A stretch of 64,000 nt of DNA, from contig NC_063021.1 in NCBI RefSeq assembly GCF_020509005.1, forward strand, positions 1,488,001 through 1,552,000, in the 5' to 3' direction. Source of the DNA: Fulvia fulva (Eukaryota; Ascomycota; Dothideomycetes; Mycosphaerellales; Mycosphaerellaceae). Positions 22,440-34,155 of the stretch are shown here, piece after piece. The notes beneath the pieces were generated by a model that searched no databases, was not told the origin of the DNA, and worked only from the letters and a program-made list of their open reading frames with translations. The number at the start of each line of letters is the position of its first letter. Position 1 is the first letter of the stretch. Position numbers and translations under genes: made by a program.

Positions 22440-23390
22440 TAACTACTATTATAGCGTATATTGTCTTTAAACGAGGGCAAACTGACCTTAGCTATCTAGG
22501 CTACGAAACGCGACGCGATAATTACGAATCGACTTACTATAAAGGTATACGACGCGTCTCGAACTATACTAGGGTATCGATTGAATAGACGACCTCCTCG
22601 GAGTAACTACGAGCCTAATTCGAAGAAGCTTATAGAGCTAGAAGAGAGGGTAATACTTAAGTATATACTCGAGCTAGATCTTAGAGGTTTCCCGCTATTA
22701 AAGGCTAGTATACGAGTAATAGCCGATTCATTACTATAAGAGAAGGGTCTTAAGCCCGCTAGTCTTAATTAGACAGACAGGTTTATTAGGCGGTATTATA
22801 AGCTAAAGGTTTGTATAACACGTGAATATAATCGTTAGCGAGCCCTAATAGAAGATTTAGACGCTATCGAGAAGTAGTTCTTACTTATACGTAATATAAA
22901 GAAGAAGTATAGTATCCTTAACTAGGACACCTATAACTTCGACGAGATAGGGTTTATAATAGGTGTTATTACGTCTTAGAGCGCCGTTACGGGTTTAGAA
23001 AGGCGTAGTAGAAAGAGGAAGGTCGTTTAATAGGGCAATAGAGAGGGAGTAGAGAGATAGCGTATTAGATAGCTCTTATACGAAGCGAGATTAGTAAGCT
23101 ACGTAAGTCTAACGAGGCCCTTATATAGCGGAAAGCACGAAAGCGTAAGTACATTTAGTCTAGAGGGTCTCTAACCTTTGATAAGGCGTTATAATTAATA
23201 CCTCTAGAGGATACTAGGAGGTAGGAAGTGAGTAGAGAGTCGCTAGATAGTATTCGGCTAGTACTAAGGCTATAACGCTATAAGCAATATAGCGAGTCGG
23301 GGTATAACGTACGTACCTATCAAGTAAACTCGCTAGATAGCGAAGAATCTAAAGAGGAATTGTCCTCCTAGTAACAATTCTATATAATGT
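22440..23390 (+). pseudogene. Pogo/Fot1 transposase relic, catalytic core deleted
   Basis: The N-terminal helix-turn-helix region, a CENP-B-type HTH segment (DRFIRRYYKLK) and the pre-catalytic motif YNFDEIGFIIGVI at about 22936-22975 are recognisable in one plus-strand frame with several stops. After the GNRE motif (about 23032-23050) the frame passes straight into a Lys/Arg-rich tail typical of the Fot1 C-terminus, so most of the DDD catalytic domain is missing. This is an internal deletion on top of RIP. No function remains. Confidence 0.78.
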
Positions 23391-23433
23391 CGTCGTATTA
23401 AGATACCGTCGTAATTAAAGTAGAAGTAGTATA

Positions 23434-23438
23434 GTTTT
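23434..23438. repeat. Copia-B left target-site duplication
   Basis: GTTTT here corresponds to GTTCT at 34100-34104 after the other end of Copia-B. One C-to-T difference is seen. The Pogo left inverted repeat shows that the unmutated target was GTTCT. Confidence 0.85.
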
Positions 23439-23673
23439 TGTTAAGATATAGCATCTTAAAGGGAGTTAATAATTAGGAAGTGATCTAGTAGCCTAAGGCA
23501 TCTACGATAACTTAGCTTATAGGAAGATACCTTCTCTCCCCTTTAGCTTAGATAGACATCTAACATAATCAACATATTGGTTCCTAATATATTGCTATAT
23601 ACTCGTGCTATTAGTTAGTTAAAGATTGATCTCTTACTCTACTCCGCTACTATCTACCCGTACCTATTTAATA
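23439..23673 (+). repeat. Copia-B left LTR (235 bp)
   Basis: Starts TGTTAAGATATAGC and ends CTATTTAATA (CTATTTAACA before a CpA change). The right copy has the same length and starts and ends the same way. Confidence 0.92.
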
Positions 23674-23689
23674 GGTTATAAGCCCGGGT
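23674..23689 (+). other. Copia-B primer binding site, initiator tRNA-Met half type
   Basis: GGTTATAAGCCCGGG is identical to the site of Copia-A1 although the LTRs are unrelated, so both families use the same primer. The match to the initiator tRNA-Met anticodon arm needs one TpG-to-TpA change. Confidence 0.7.
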
Positions 23690-26450
23690 TTATGTAGTAA
23701 TAAGAGTAACCTATATTAGTATAGGTTACTTATATCCCTTACTATCGTAGTAGAAAATATCTAGGAATCAGAAGTCTACTCCGTCTATCCTATTAAGGAG
23801 CTTAGTTCGATACTAAGTAATAGGTAACCTAGATAAGGACTCTATACGGCTTACTTAAAGCCAATACCTTAAAGATACTCTATAGGTAGAACTACATCGA
23901 GATACTATTAAGAAGGACTTTAAGTAAGTCATTTGAAGCTCTACTAGGAGAGACAGACCTATATCCTAGCCCCGAGACCTTATACCGCTCCTTCTTTACT
24001 TTACTAAGTAGGCCTTAGTATCTATACCTACGAAATTCCCATTCTATACTAGAAGCCTTAGCAGGATCTAAGCCACTACTTTAGAACATACACACCTTGT
24101 TTTATTACATCTAATCTATTATAGATTTATACTAAGAGAAGATAGAGGAGAAGGGAGGCAAAATCCCAATTCTTAGGAGGGACAATTAGAAGAGATAGTT
24201 CAATCTTTAGAGATATAAGATAGAGAGCTAATTAGCATTCTTTATAATTGATGACCTAATAGAAGTGTCTTTTAACAATATTAAGGGCAAGACTCTAAAA
24301 CTCTAAGAAGAGGCTATAACTAAAGAGATCCTTAATACGCTAATATAGACAAGACATAATGTAGTGTATAACTTCAGTATCCTTAGTAGGATTATAGAAG
24401 AAGATGAATTTGAGCTTAAGGGCTTATGTGAATCTAGAAGAGCTACTAAGAAGTAGGTGTATCTCTAGAACAAGTATAGCTAGGTGCTACCAACCTATAC
24501 ATATAAGCTTATAAAGCAATTTGTGACCTTTGAGATGAGTAAAGAGTTCACTATTAGATCTGTATAGACACACCCAGTTTCTCTTAGAAAAAGGATTGCT
24601 AATATTGACCTAGAGGGTCAGCATTATAGGAAAGCTAATGTAAGGATGACCTAGCTCTTAAGCTCACTGCCACCTAACTACTATATAGCTAGGGATACTA
24701 TTATAGCTTAGCTGAAGATGGATTATAAAAGGACCTTAAAGATCCTTAAAGCTTAAGAAGCTAGGTTAGATCCCTCTAAGGCTAAGTATAGTATAGTAGC
24801 TACCTAGGTCAAGCCCTTAGGTCTAGTAAGACCACTCTCCTACCTTCTCTATAAGAAGGATCATCTAATTAAGGACTGTCCTAGTCTGCCTAAGGCAAGA
24901 AAGGTCCTTAGATCTTATTCCGAACTACTATCTTCCTAGAATACAATATATATTAAGAAGAAGAGAACTCTACCACCCACTTTAAGGAGGACACTAAGAG
25001 AGAAGTCCTCTATAGAAGAACTTAAGAAAATAGTGAAGAAACTCAGCTCTAATATACTGTCGCTCTAGAAGAACTAGGCCTAGTCTTATACCTCTAAAGT
25101 AAAGAAGACTAGAAAAGGGTTTTCCGCCTAAGAGTCACGTGACTTATGTAGGTCATCCCTAGAGACAATGTCTAAAAATAATGAGTATAATGAAGTGGCT
25201 TACTCAACTATAGAAGTCTAAGGCAAGTTCCCCTCGTTAGAGTAGTTACTTAACTCCTATACTTTATTCTATATAACTGACTAAAGCTACCTCTTTAGAT
25301 CTATAACTCCCTTAATAAGGAAGAAATGGATTAAAGTAGGAGGTAGGTTTTTATTAGCCACTTATATTAGGAATGTAGAAATGAGTAGGAGAGCTAGTAG
25401 AAAAGTTGTTTTAGAAGATGTCCTACTTATACCTAAGCTTAGAGTAAACCTGGTTTTATAGAACTAGTTTAGTAAGCAGTTTAGTGTTCAACCTCTATCA
25501 TTTTCTCTTGTTTCCCCCTCTAGTAAGACTATTGTCTAGACAAAGCTCCTTAGGGGGGTTCTATTTATTAATAAGATTTCTCCTCTCCTATAAGAACGGG
25601 TACATTACTTATTATGTATACTACTAATAGAGAACGCCTTTGTGACTACTTAATTAGAGACCGACCTGAAGTAGTAGGAGCTTTAGTATAGAAGATTTAC
25701 ACACTTTAGGAAGAATTTGCTCTAGAATCTTTATAAGGTAATAGACTTAAAAGAACCTATTCCTATCCTTAAGGATAGCTTTTACTAGTACAGAGTATAT
25801 TCAATAGCAAAGATAAAGAAGTATAAAGGCAAAGTTATAGAGAGAAGACCTAAAAGACTTGCCCTCGTATCTATTGACATATATAGCCTACTACTAATCT
25901 TAAGACTAGGATTCAAATACTAGCTTAAGATTGTTAACAACTTCTCTAGGAAGAAGTAGACCTTTCCTCTTAGGAAAAGAGAAGATACTCCAGTTGCTCT
26001 CTAGAACTAGAAGATCAAAGTAGAGAGGAAATTATTAGCGTAGCTAAAAGCAGTAAGGCTTAACAATACAAAAGAACTTATTATATTAGTGAAGTAGTAG
26101 GAGAAGAATTTAGGGATTAGGCTCGAGCCGACTAAGGTATACAACTCTCTATAGAATGGACTAGTTAAGAGGTCAATATAAACCTTAGAGGACTCTATAA
26201 GGGCAATGCTTAAAGAGGCTAAAATGCCGGTTGAATTTTGGCCTAAAGCACTAGAGGCCCAAACTTATATAAGGAACAAACTACTAAATAGCCTAGGTTA
26301 CGATAGGTTTAAGGTTTTACTAGATAAGGCTTTTGATAGTATCAAACCGACTATTAACTATTTGAAAGTTTAGGGATGTAAAGCTGTTGTCTATATAGAC
26401 ATAAGATTATAACCTTAATAGGCAAGAAGTGACAAGCTAATAAATAGGGG

Positions 26451-26575
26451 GAAGGGCTAAGTACACGGTAGATAGTTAGTACTATAAGAACGTACTTATA
26501 GTTATAGACCATTTAGGTAAAGAGCGGCATTATATCCTAGTATTGACTAGTATACTAGGCTATATACGTCCGGGG
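26451..26575 (+). other. integrase fragment fused to the 5' end of LINE-A2
   Basis: In one plus frame, 26491-26576 reads YYKNVLIVIDHLGKERHYI and onward, the first-catalytic-Asp strand of Ty3/gypsy integrase. The Gypsy-A integrase has the counterpart at about 47220-47290. It lies between the left TSD and the conserved LINE start, so it entered with the LINE copy. Template switching of the LINE reverse transcriptase onto a gypsy transcript is the simplest explanation. Confidence 0.75.
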
Positions 26576-26579
26576 AAAA

Positions 26580-27760
26580 ATGGCGACGACGACGGCAGTA
26601 GACGACCGAGAGCAAGGGGGAGACGAGTAGAGGACGCTCTACAAGAAGGCGGAAGAGATAGTAGCGGTAGAAGAAGGGAGGTTTCCGGAGAGAGCACTAA
26701 AAGGAGTAATAAGCGAACTACTCGGGGGACTGAAGGCGCTCAAACGACAAACAAGCACTACGATCAACATAGCAATCGAGGTAGTAACACGAAACGTAAG
26801 AAACAACCCTTAAAGAGACCCGAGACAGACCTAGGGCCTAACGACCTAGGCAACAATCGCGAGCCAACCCACCCCCCCTTAAAGTATAGTACTACGAGTC
26901 TATATTACGGACTAGAAAGAGAAGGAAGAGATAGGAAAGATGACCGGGAGGGAGATAGTCGAGAAGATCGGAGTAAAGGGAATAGTAGGGGCAAGGGCAG
27001 ACAACAAAGGGGTCAAGCTGTTTATAGCACACGTATAGGACAAGAAGGCCCTCGAAATAAACAAGGAGTAGACACTAAAGATCGGGAGCACAGCGAAAGT
27101 CTCCTATCAATAGTATATAGTAATTACGTATAGGGTCCTACGAACCTTTAATATATAAAGGGATATACTAAACCTCTAGAGGCAAAACTAGGTAACAGCA
27201 CTAGGACTATAGATCACAAAGACAGCGTGGGTCAAGAAGAAGATAGAGGAGGGCAAGAGGGCCTCCTCGCTAATCTTATAGGTTGTAACACTAGAGCAAG
27301 CGAACAAGGTCTTAGACCAAGGGTTGTACTAGGACTTTGAGAGGCTAGATGTAGAAATCTATTAGAGCAACTACAGAATCCTTTAATGTTTTAACTGTTA
27401 ATAGTACGGACATATTGCCCCAAAGTGTAGCAAAGCCACACTAGTCTACTTATACTGTGCTAGTGATCACGCGACCTAAGAGTGCTAAAAACGGAAGGAG
27501 GACACAAGATGCGTAGTATATAGGAGAAAACACCCGGCATAGTCAAACTAATACCTAGTTAGACTATCAGCCTAGTGGAGAGCGCGGGAAGCAAGGGTAA
27601 CAACACTAACTAGGTTCCTAGTAGGTAAACAGAAACAACTAGAGAGAACCACCCACCCGAATAAGAGACCCCGGCTATAAGAGGAGCCATAAATAGTGCT
27701 AGTAATAGGGAGACCAACGTTCTTGTACAAGGTAGCGTAGAGCAATAGACAAATAAGAAT
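26580..27760 (+). pseudogene. LINE-A2 ORF1 relic
   Basis: Starts MATTTAVDDREQ as in LINE-A1; the first frame is open for about 77 codons up to TAA/TAG at about 26811. A CCHC knuckle CFNC..YGHIAPKC lies at about 27389-27430 with all four ligands present. Stops at former Gln and Trp codons coincide with those of LINE-A1 and LINE-A3. A 196-codon frame at 26543-27133 in another phase is Arg-rich and only a shadow. Confidence 0.8.
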
Positions 27761-27859
27761 CAACCAAATGATAGGGAGCTAACCCCAAAGGGAAGAACAG
27801 GAGGAGGGACGGGAAAACTAATAGTAAGACCAATAGTAAGACTAAACGGACCTAGACAC

Positions 27860-30800
27860 AAATATGTCCTGATGCCTTATACTAATAGACTATTAATCAT
27901 TCAGTATAATGTGAACAGAAGTAAAGACAAGGTCTAAAGGAGCTTTCTACAAGCCTTAGACCCGGAGGAACACCACATTATAGCAATATAGGAACTATAG
28001 ATCAACCTATACTCTAGGATTCTATTAACTATACGAGACCCGAGATACTACGTAGTAATAAACAGAACCGAGGGAGTCCTACGAACTTATATCTATGTTA
28101 GTAAGAAGGTACTAGTAGAGGACTAGTAGGCCTGGCCGAGAACCGATAGGGATATCACTATAGTGTAGCTCAAAACAACTTAAGGCTAAGTCCTAATCTA
28201 TAGCGTATACAACCCACCTCTAGAGTCCAGAAGTAGCACACAACTATATACGCTAGGAAGGCTCCCGGAAGCAATAGACTAACAAAACCACAACATCGTA
28301 ATAGGAGATTTCAACCTCTACTACCTAAAGTAGGGATCGGACTTCACCCTAGCACACTACTTCTTAGTAGGGAGGCTTATTAGTCAGATAGAAACAGCCC
28401 AAATAGACTTGATCACGCCAAAGGGAACAGAAACTTGGGCTAGAAACAACAGTTCTAGTACGCTAGACCTATGCTTTATGTCCTACGCCTTAATACGACG
28501 GGTAGAAAGCTGTATAGTTAATAACTAACTAGAGTCCTTATTAGACCACTATCTAATCTAAACCGACATCTAACTTATAGTTAAGGAGGAGAGGGAACCT
28601 AAGAGGAGGCTCTACTAGAAGCAGGCCGAGTGGACACTAGTATAGTAGCGGCTAGAAGGCGAACTAGAACAGGTGAACATTGACAACATATATATAACGG
28701 AGGGGATTGACCAAGCAGTAGAGCAGCTAATAGAAGCTATACAAAGGGCAGCCTAGGCCTATATACCTAAGAAGAGATGGTCGCTATACTAGAAGCTATA
28801 CTAGACACTAGAGTATACAGCCAAAGTCAAGGAGGCAAGGAGAGTAAGAAGGAGATAGGAGTAACGACCTACCTAAGCAAACTAGGAAGCCTATAATAAC
28901 GCGTATAAAGTAAAGAAGGCGCAGATCAGAAGAGACAAGACGTAGGAGTAGAGGTCAACTATAGGGATGATTATAGAACAACCGGAACAAATCTAGAGAC
29001 TAGCAGAATAGGCTAGGAAACTAGACGAGGAACGAAACTCCCCGCCCTAGTTTCCCTTAATATAGGACTAAGACGGGGAAACGTAAACTACTCCGATAGG
29101 GAAAGCGAAAGCATTCGTAGACCACTTCTTCGGGACTTAGGTAGAGGCAGACCTAAGCAACATCCTAGGAACATACATTCCTCCGCTAAGGGAGGCTAAC
29201 TAGTAAGTGTCTACTATAGAGATCGGAAACATTATTAAGAAACTAAAGGGCAATAAAGCCCTAGGCCTAGACAAGATCCCTAACTGTTACCTAAAAGCTA
29301 GTAGTAGCCTTATTACTCTAGTGCTTACGCCAATCTTTACCTAGTATATAAAGCAGGGGTATTGCCTAAAGGCCTTTAGGCAATCACTAACTTACGTCCT
29401 AAGGAAACCCTAAAAGGAAGACTATACTAAGTTGAAGTTATATAGACTAATTGCGTTGCTAAACATACTAGGGAAGCTCCTAGAGAAGGTCGTAGCTATA
29501 AGGCTCACCGGAATAGTAGAAGAACACAACCTCCTCCCGGCAACGTAAATAGGGGGGAGACAAAAGAGATCTACCCTCATAGTAGTCGAACTGATCATAG
29601 AGCAAATTAGACATATCTAGTACTATAGTAACAACAAGGTAGCCTCACTACTTTTACTAGACATATTAGGGGCTTTCGACAATATGTCCTACGTAAGGCT
29701 CCTATACATCCTTAGAATAAAAAGCATCCTAGCCTAGATAGTACACTTTGTGTAGTCATTCCTTAAGGACAGAACAACCCAGATCCTCCTAGGGTCCTTC
29801 AAAGCCCCGTAGACCCTAATTACGAACACGGGCATCCTATAGGGCTCTACACTCTCCCTAATTCTGTTCCTCCTCTTTATGGCCGACCTGACCCCACTCC
29901 TAGAAACAGCAAACACCTTAGTATCGGGGTTCGTAGATAACACAAATATCCTAGCGTAGTCGGGGTCTATAGAGGAAAACTGCGTACTCCTAGAGGAGAG
30001 ACATAGACAATGCGAAAAGTGGGCAAGAGAGTATAGGGCAAAATTCGTACCGGACAAGTACCAACTTATCTATTTTAGTAAGGCAAAGACAAAACACAAC
30101 TTAGTAGCACTAGTAAAAATCTAGGGGTTCGAGACCTATCCTATAAGGGAACTTAGAGTCCTTAGGATATAGCTAGACCCGAAACTTAGCTAGGGACCAT
30201 AAGTAAAGAAGGCGCAAGCGAGAGCGGACACTAATAGACAATCAATCGAGAGACTTACTACGTTAACCTAGGGGGCGACCTTCACAAAGGCCTAGACTAT
30301 GTATAAGGCTATTATCAAGCCCGCAATGCTATATAGAGCAGCAATTTAGGCAGCGGAAAAACACATCCCGAAGAGAATTGAGGACCCCCTTAACAGAGCG
30401 TAGGCAGCCTACCTAAAGAGAGTACTAGGGGCATATAAGTCAACCCCTTACAGGACAATAGAAATGGAATCAGGTACAGCCCCTATTAGGGAGTACCTCT
30501 AGGGCATAAGGTGTCAATACGTAGAGAAGACATTAGCATACCTAGCCTAGGGAACTATCTAAGCAGCTACTTAAAGGATAAGAACCTAGTAGGAGAGGAG
30601 AAGACCCAACCGGCTACATATGATCCTATAGAAGGAAGCAGACCTAAAAACATCATAGGAAATCCTAGCAGCCCTTGAACAGAGAGAAGCTCTGAGGGAG
30701 CAAGCTAATACAGGGGACAAAGGGAAAAAGAAGCAAAGCTAAGCAGAAAGGATCGCAGGTCACCTATAGGAAACGCGTTAGAACTAAAAACCGGTGAGGC

Positions 30801-31250
30801 CAGGAGCCCTACTAGCGGCCAGGACCTTCGGGAGGTATAACTACCTTATCTATAAAGACCTGAAGAGGGCGGAAGCAAGCATAGCTATCTAGATTCGCTC
30901 TGAGCACATTAGGCTAAGAGTATACTTGTACTAAAGAAGAGTCCTAGGATACGATTCTAAACGTTGCCCCTGTGGCTACCTATCCCAAAACCCGGAGCAC
31001 ATAGTGCTAAACTGTACTAAGTGGGTAAAAGGGAGAAGCTAGTGGAGGGCGAAGGCAAGAGATAGGCAATACTAGGCCATCATCCAGGACAGACAAGATA
31101 TAAGGAGAGTGACAAGATGGATCCTTAACGAGGACTACCTAGAGCAATTCTCCCTAGTAGTAGAAACGGAAAGGTGGATAGAGAGGAGGGAGAGAGAGAG
31201 AAGAGCCGGGGAAACAGAAGGGAGAAAGGGAATCGAGAGGAGGACATCAC
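27860..31250 (+). pseudogene. LINE-A2 ORF2 relic (endonuclease, reverse transcriptase, C-terminal zinc cluster)
   Basis: Endonuclease motifs: IQYNVNRSK near 27900, VIGDFNLYYL near 28290-28325 and STLDLCFMS near 28460. Reverse transcriptase spans about 29220-30070, with the catalytic box FVDN at 29930-29941 (D to N). A C-terminal cluster CPCGYLS...EH...NC at about 30962-31015 keeps its Cys and His. I did not recognise an RNase H domain. Many in-frame TAG codons abolish translation. Confidence 0.85.
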
Positions 31251-31460
31251 TAGGGTTACGGGCAAGGTAGTTATAGGGTAACAACTATGACACTAGCGTA
31301 CCCTAAAGGAAGGAGAACGAAAGGACAAGATAGGAAAGAACGAGGAGGGTAAAGACGAGGAGGTTTTCATCTGTTAATCGGGTTTCCTACCTACACAAAT
31401 AGACCTAAATAGCGAGAGACCTATATAGGCCATAGGGCACTAAAACAGGCGAATAAATAA

Positions 31461-31479
31461 TCTATCTATCTATCTATCC
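31461..31479 (+). repeat. LINE-A2 tail microsatellite
   Basis: TCTATCTATCTATCTATC ends the element. The same tetranucleotide ends LINE-A1 (15611-15622, opposite strand), LINE-A3 (46302-46311) and the LINE-B copies, so it is the 3' terminus used by these LINEs in place of poly(A). Confidence 0.85.
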
Positions 31480-33864
31480 AATAAATAGGGGTAAAGAAGT
31501 AGTGTTTATTAGGTATATTAAAAATATAGCCAAAGCCTAGCTCTTTTAGGAACTAGACATAAGAGCTATTAAACAACATATATATAGAGACTTCTTTAAG
31601 GACTAGCCTAGAGGTGATATAGGTCTCAATGTTCTAACATTAAATCTACTAAGTAGCGTACTAGCTAGGAAGCCCTTAGGAAGGCCGAGGAAGAACGTAT
31701 CCTTAGGACAATCTACCTACTATTTAGGCGTCTATTAAAGCACCCCCGAAATAGATTAGCTAATTAAGAGCCCTAAAGTTGCTTAGCCGAGAAAGCTGTT
31801 TATATAACTTCCCTAACCTCTGGAGAACGTAGAGGAATTTCAGAAAATCGATTAGCTAATTAAGAGAAGCTCCCTAGATCCCTAGGAAATAGACGTTACT
31901 AGGTCACAAGTGACGGTCCCTAAATCATCCCTTAGAAAGAGAAAGGCTGACTATAATGTTAGGGGCTATGACATGAAATAGAAAGCCCTAAAATCTATAG
32001 TCCCTAAGCCCGAACTAACTACTAAAGTAGGAGAAGCAATAGACTTCTTAGAGAACCTTACTGCTTTTCACTAAGCTTTCTTTATAGCTATATAATCAGT
32101 AGACAGTTCAATACTATAGGATAGCGAATTCCTAGAAGAAGTTAAGGAAATGGCCTTTATAGCAACTATAGAAGCTATTATATATAAGTAAGAGGTCCTA
32201 ATTCTAAAATCCTATAAGGATGCTATAAATGATAAGAAATAGGGACATCTTTAGAAGGAAGCAATCTAAAAGGAACTAGATGCTCTATAGAGTAACAACA
32301 CCTAGGAAAATTCTGTTCTACTAAAAGGAGCAAATCTAGTTATATTAAGATAGGTCTTTGATATTAAGAGAAGCATTAGTAGAGCTATTGAAAAGTTAAA
32401 GGCTAGACTAGTTGTAAGAGGCTTCTTATAGAAGTTTAGTGTTGACTTTATAGAGACATTTGTACCTATAGTAAGACAGGACACCCTTAGGGTGTTTATG
32501 ACTATTATGTATAAGAAGGATCTTCATCTTTACTAAGTGGATATGAACAATATATTTACAGAAAGCACCCTCTATAAAGACATCTTCATGTTACTACTAC
32601 TAGGAGTTGAGCTTCTACTAAACATAGTGTTCAAAATCCTTAAAAGCTTATATAGACTTAAGCAAGTAGCTAGAGATTAGAATCAACTCTATATGTCAAA
32701 GCTTAGAGAGATTGGATTCACATAGTTAGAAGTGGATCTATGCCTACTTATCTATAAGAAGAGGGAGATCATAATCCTTATATATGTAGATAACATTCTA
32801 ATTACTATACTAAAGTTAATAGATGTTCTCTAGTTCAAAAGAGAACTTAGTAAGATCTTTAAGATCAAAGATCTAAGTGAACCTGAAAAGATCCTTAGTA
32901 TAAGAGTCATAAGGGACAGGAAGAGAGGAATCCTAAAACTTGACTAAGGACACTTTGTTAGGGATAGCCTAGCTAAGATAGGAATAAACTATAAGAAGGT
33001 AGCACCTATACACTTACCTATAGACAGCTATAAGGCCCTCAAACCTTCAAGCTATATAGATAAGAGGTGTAACAAGGCAGAGTACTAGAGTATCAATAGT
33101 ACTTAGATATAGCTAGTAACAATTATAAGGCTAGACATTACTTTTGCCCTAGGAAGGATAAGCTCATTTGTAAGTGACCTATCTACCTACTATATAAAGG
33201 CTTTAAAGAAGATCACTAGGTACCTAAGATCATATCCTGATCTAGGACTTCAGTTCTTAAAGTCTAGAAAAGGACACCTTATTAGATACTATAATTCTAA
33301 TTATGCTATAGACAAAGTAGACAGAGTCTCAATCCTTAGGTATGTCTTCTTCCTCTATAGGGCACTAGTTTCTTGTATAAGTAAGAAGCAAAAGTCTATA
33401 GCAACATCTATAATAGAGGCTGAATATATAGCTATAAATATATGTACGAAGTAGTCCTAATTCCTAGCTTTACTACTAAGAGAAATAGATTGTCTAGAGT
33501 TAGTAGGAGACTATTCCTATTAACTAAGAATCACTAGAAACTAGGAGACTATATCAAATTTGAGACTAGTCTAATTAAGAGGTAATAATTAAGCTGCCCT
33601 TACCCTAGTAAAAGATATACATATTTATAACAAGTCGAAGCACATTGATATTGCCTATAACGCTATTAGGAAACTTTAGTAGAGGAGGCTTATTGCTATT
33701 AAGTACACCCTAACCTCTAAGATAGTTATAGATAGGGTTATAAAACCAAAGACTAGTCTATACTTCTAGAGGTTTATAAGCTAGCTTAACCTATTATAAA
33801 AAGGTCTAAGTACTATTAATAGAAAGTGAGCAGACTATAACCTCCTATACGAGATAAGTAGGAG

Positions 33865-34099
33865 TGTTAAGATATAGCATCTTAAAGGGAGTCAACAATT
33901 AGGAAGTAATCTAGTAGCCTAAGGCATCTACGATAACTTAGCTTATAGGGAGATACCTTCTCTCCCCTTTAGCTTAGATAGACATCTAATACAATTAATA
34001 TATTAGTTCCTAATATATTGCTATATACTCGTACTATTAGTTAGTTAAAGATTGATCTCTTACTCTACTCCGCTACTATCTACCCGTACCTATTTAATA
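33865..34099 (+). repeat. Copia-B right LTR (235 bp)
   Basis: The same length and ends as 23439-23673; differences are few and mainly C/T or G/A. It is followed by TSD GTTCT at 34100-34104. Confidence 0.92.
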
Positions 34100-34104
34100 G
34101 TTCT

Positions 34105-34155
34105 TAGTAAAAGTGACCCGCTCGGTAGTATAGCCCGCTCGGTAGTAAAGCACGT
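34105..34155 (-). repeat. Pogo element right inverted repeat (outer part)
   Basis: The reverse complement of the left end, with two iteron units in place of three. Its inner part lies left of Copia-B at 23419-23433, separated by the Copia-B insertion and its GTTCT TSD. Confidence 0.85.

Larger units (their letters stand above)
26451..31479 (+). mobile_element. LINE-A2, full-length Tad-like non-LTR retrotransposon with chimeric 5' end
   Basis: 5029 bp in plus orientation inside Copia-B, flanked by the 12-bp TSD AATAAATAGGGG (26439-26450 and 31480-31491). It ends in a TCTATCTATCTATC tail. The first 129 bases before the ORF1 ATG (26580) are absent from LINE-A1 and LINE-A3 and include a piece of Ty3/gypsy integrase. 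It retains more CpA and TpG than LINE-A3 in ORF1 and therefore carries fewer RIP changes there. Confidence 0.93.
23700..33864 (+). pseudogene. Copia-B gag-pol relic (split by LINE-A2)
   Basis: A gag region is followed by a zinc knuckle at about 24854-24892 with the first two Cys codons reading Tyr while His and the last Cys remain. GAG-pre-integrase lies near 25685-25740 and the integrase core near 25860-26440. After LINE-A2 come the integrase C-terminal part, and reverse transcriptase from about 32330 with the catalytic box YVDN at 32783-32797 in place of YVDD. RNase H follows near 33400, and KHIDIAYNAIRK near 33640. Frames are broken by TAG and TAA throughout. AT content is visibly higher than in Copia-A. 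Confidence 0.87.
23439..34099 (+). mobile_element. Copia-B, full-length Ty1/copia retrotransposon holding LINE-A2
   Basis: Two 235-bp LTRs (23439-23673 and 33865-34099) flank a copia gag-pol region with the same PBS as Copia-A. It sits in the right inverted repeat of the Pogo element. Coding order and motifs parallel Copia-A, but the LTRs and most codons differ, so it is a distinct family. LINE-A2 (26451-31479) splits the integrase region. Confidence 0.93.
22340..34155 (+). mobile_element. Fot1/Pogo-type DNA transposon relic, holding Copia-B
   Basis: The ends begin ACGTGCTTTACTACC in inverted orientation and are flanked by TA (22338-22339, 34156-34157), the TSD of Tc1/mariner-Pogo elements. 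The inverted repeats contain a 17-bp unit (ACTACCGAGCGGGCTAT), about three copies at the left and two at the right. The inner sequence carries a Pogo transposase relic. Copia-B inserted inside the right inverted repeat. Without Copia-B the element is about 1.15 kb, too short for a complete transposase, so it was probably already non-autonomous. Confidence 0.88.

Noticed and set aside
26543..27133. A 196-codon open frame, the longest in the repeat block
   Set aside because: It begins at a TTG, not an ATG, runs across the chimeric LINE-A2 5' junction and is in the wrong phase to ORF1. It is Arg/Gly-rich from composition.
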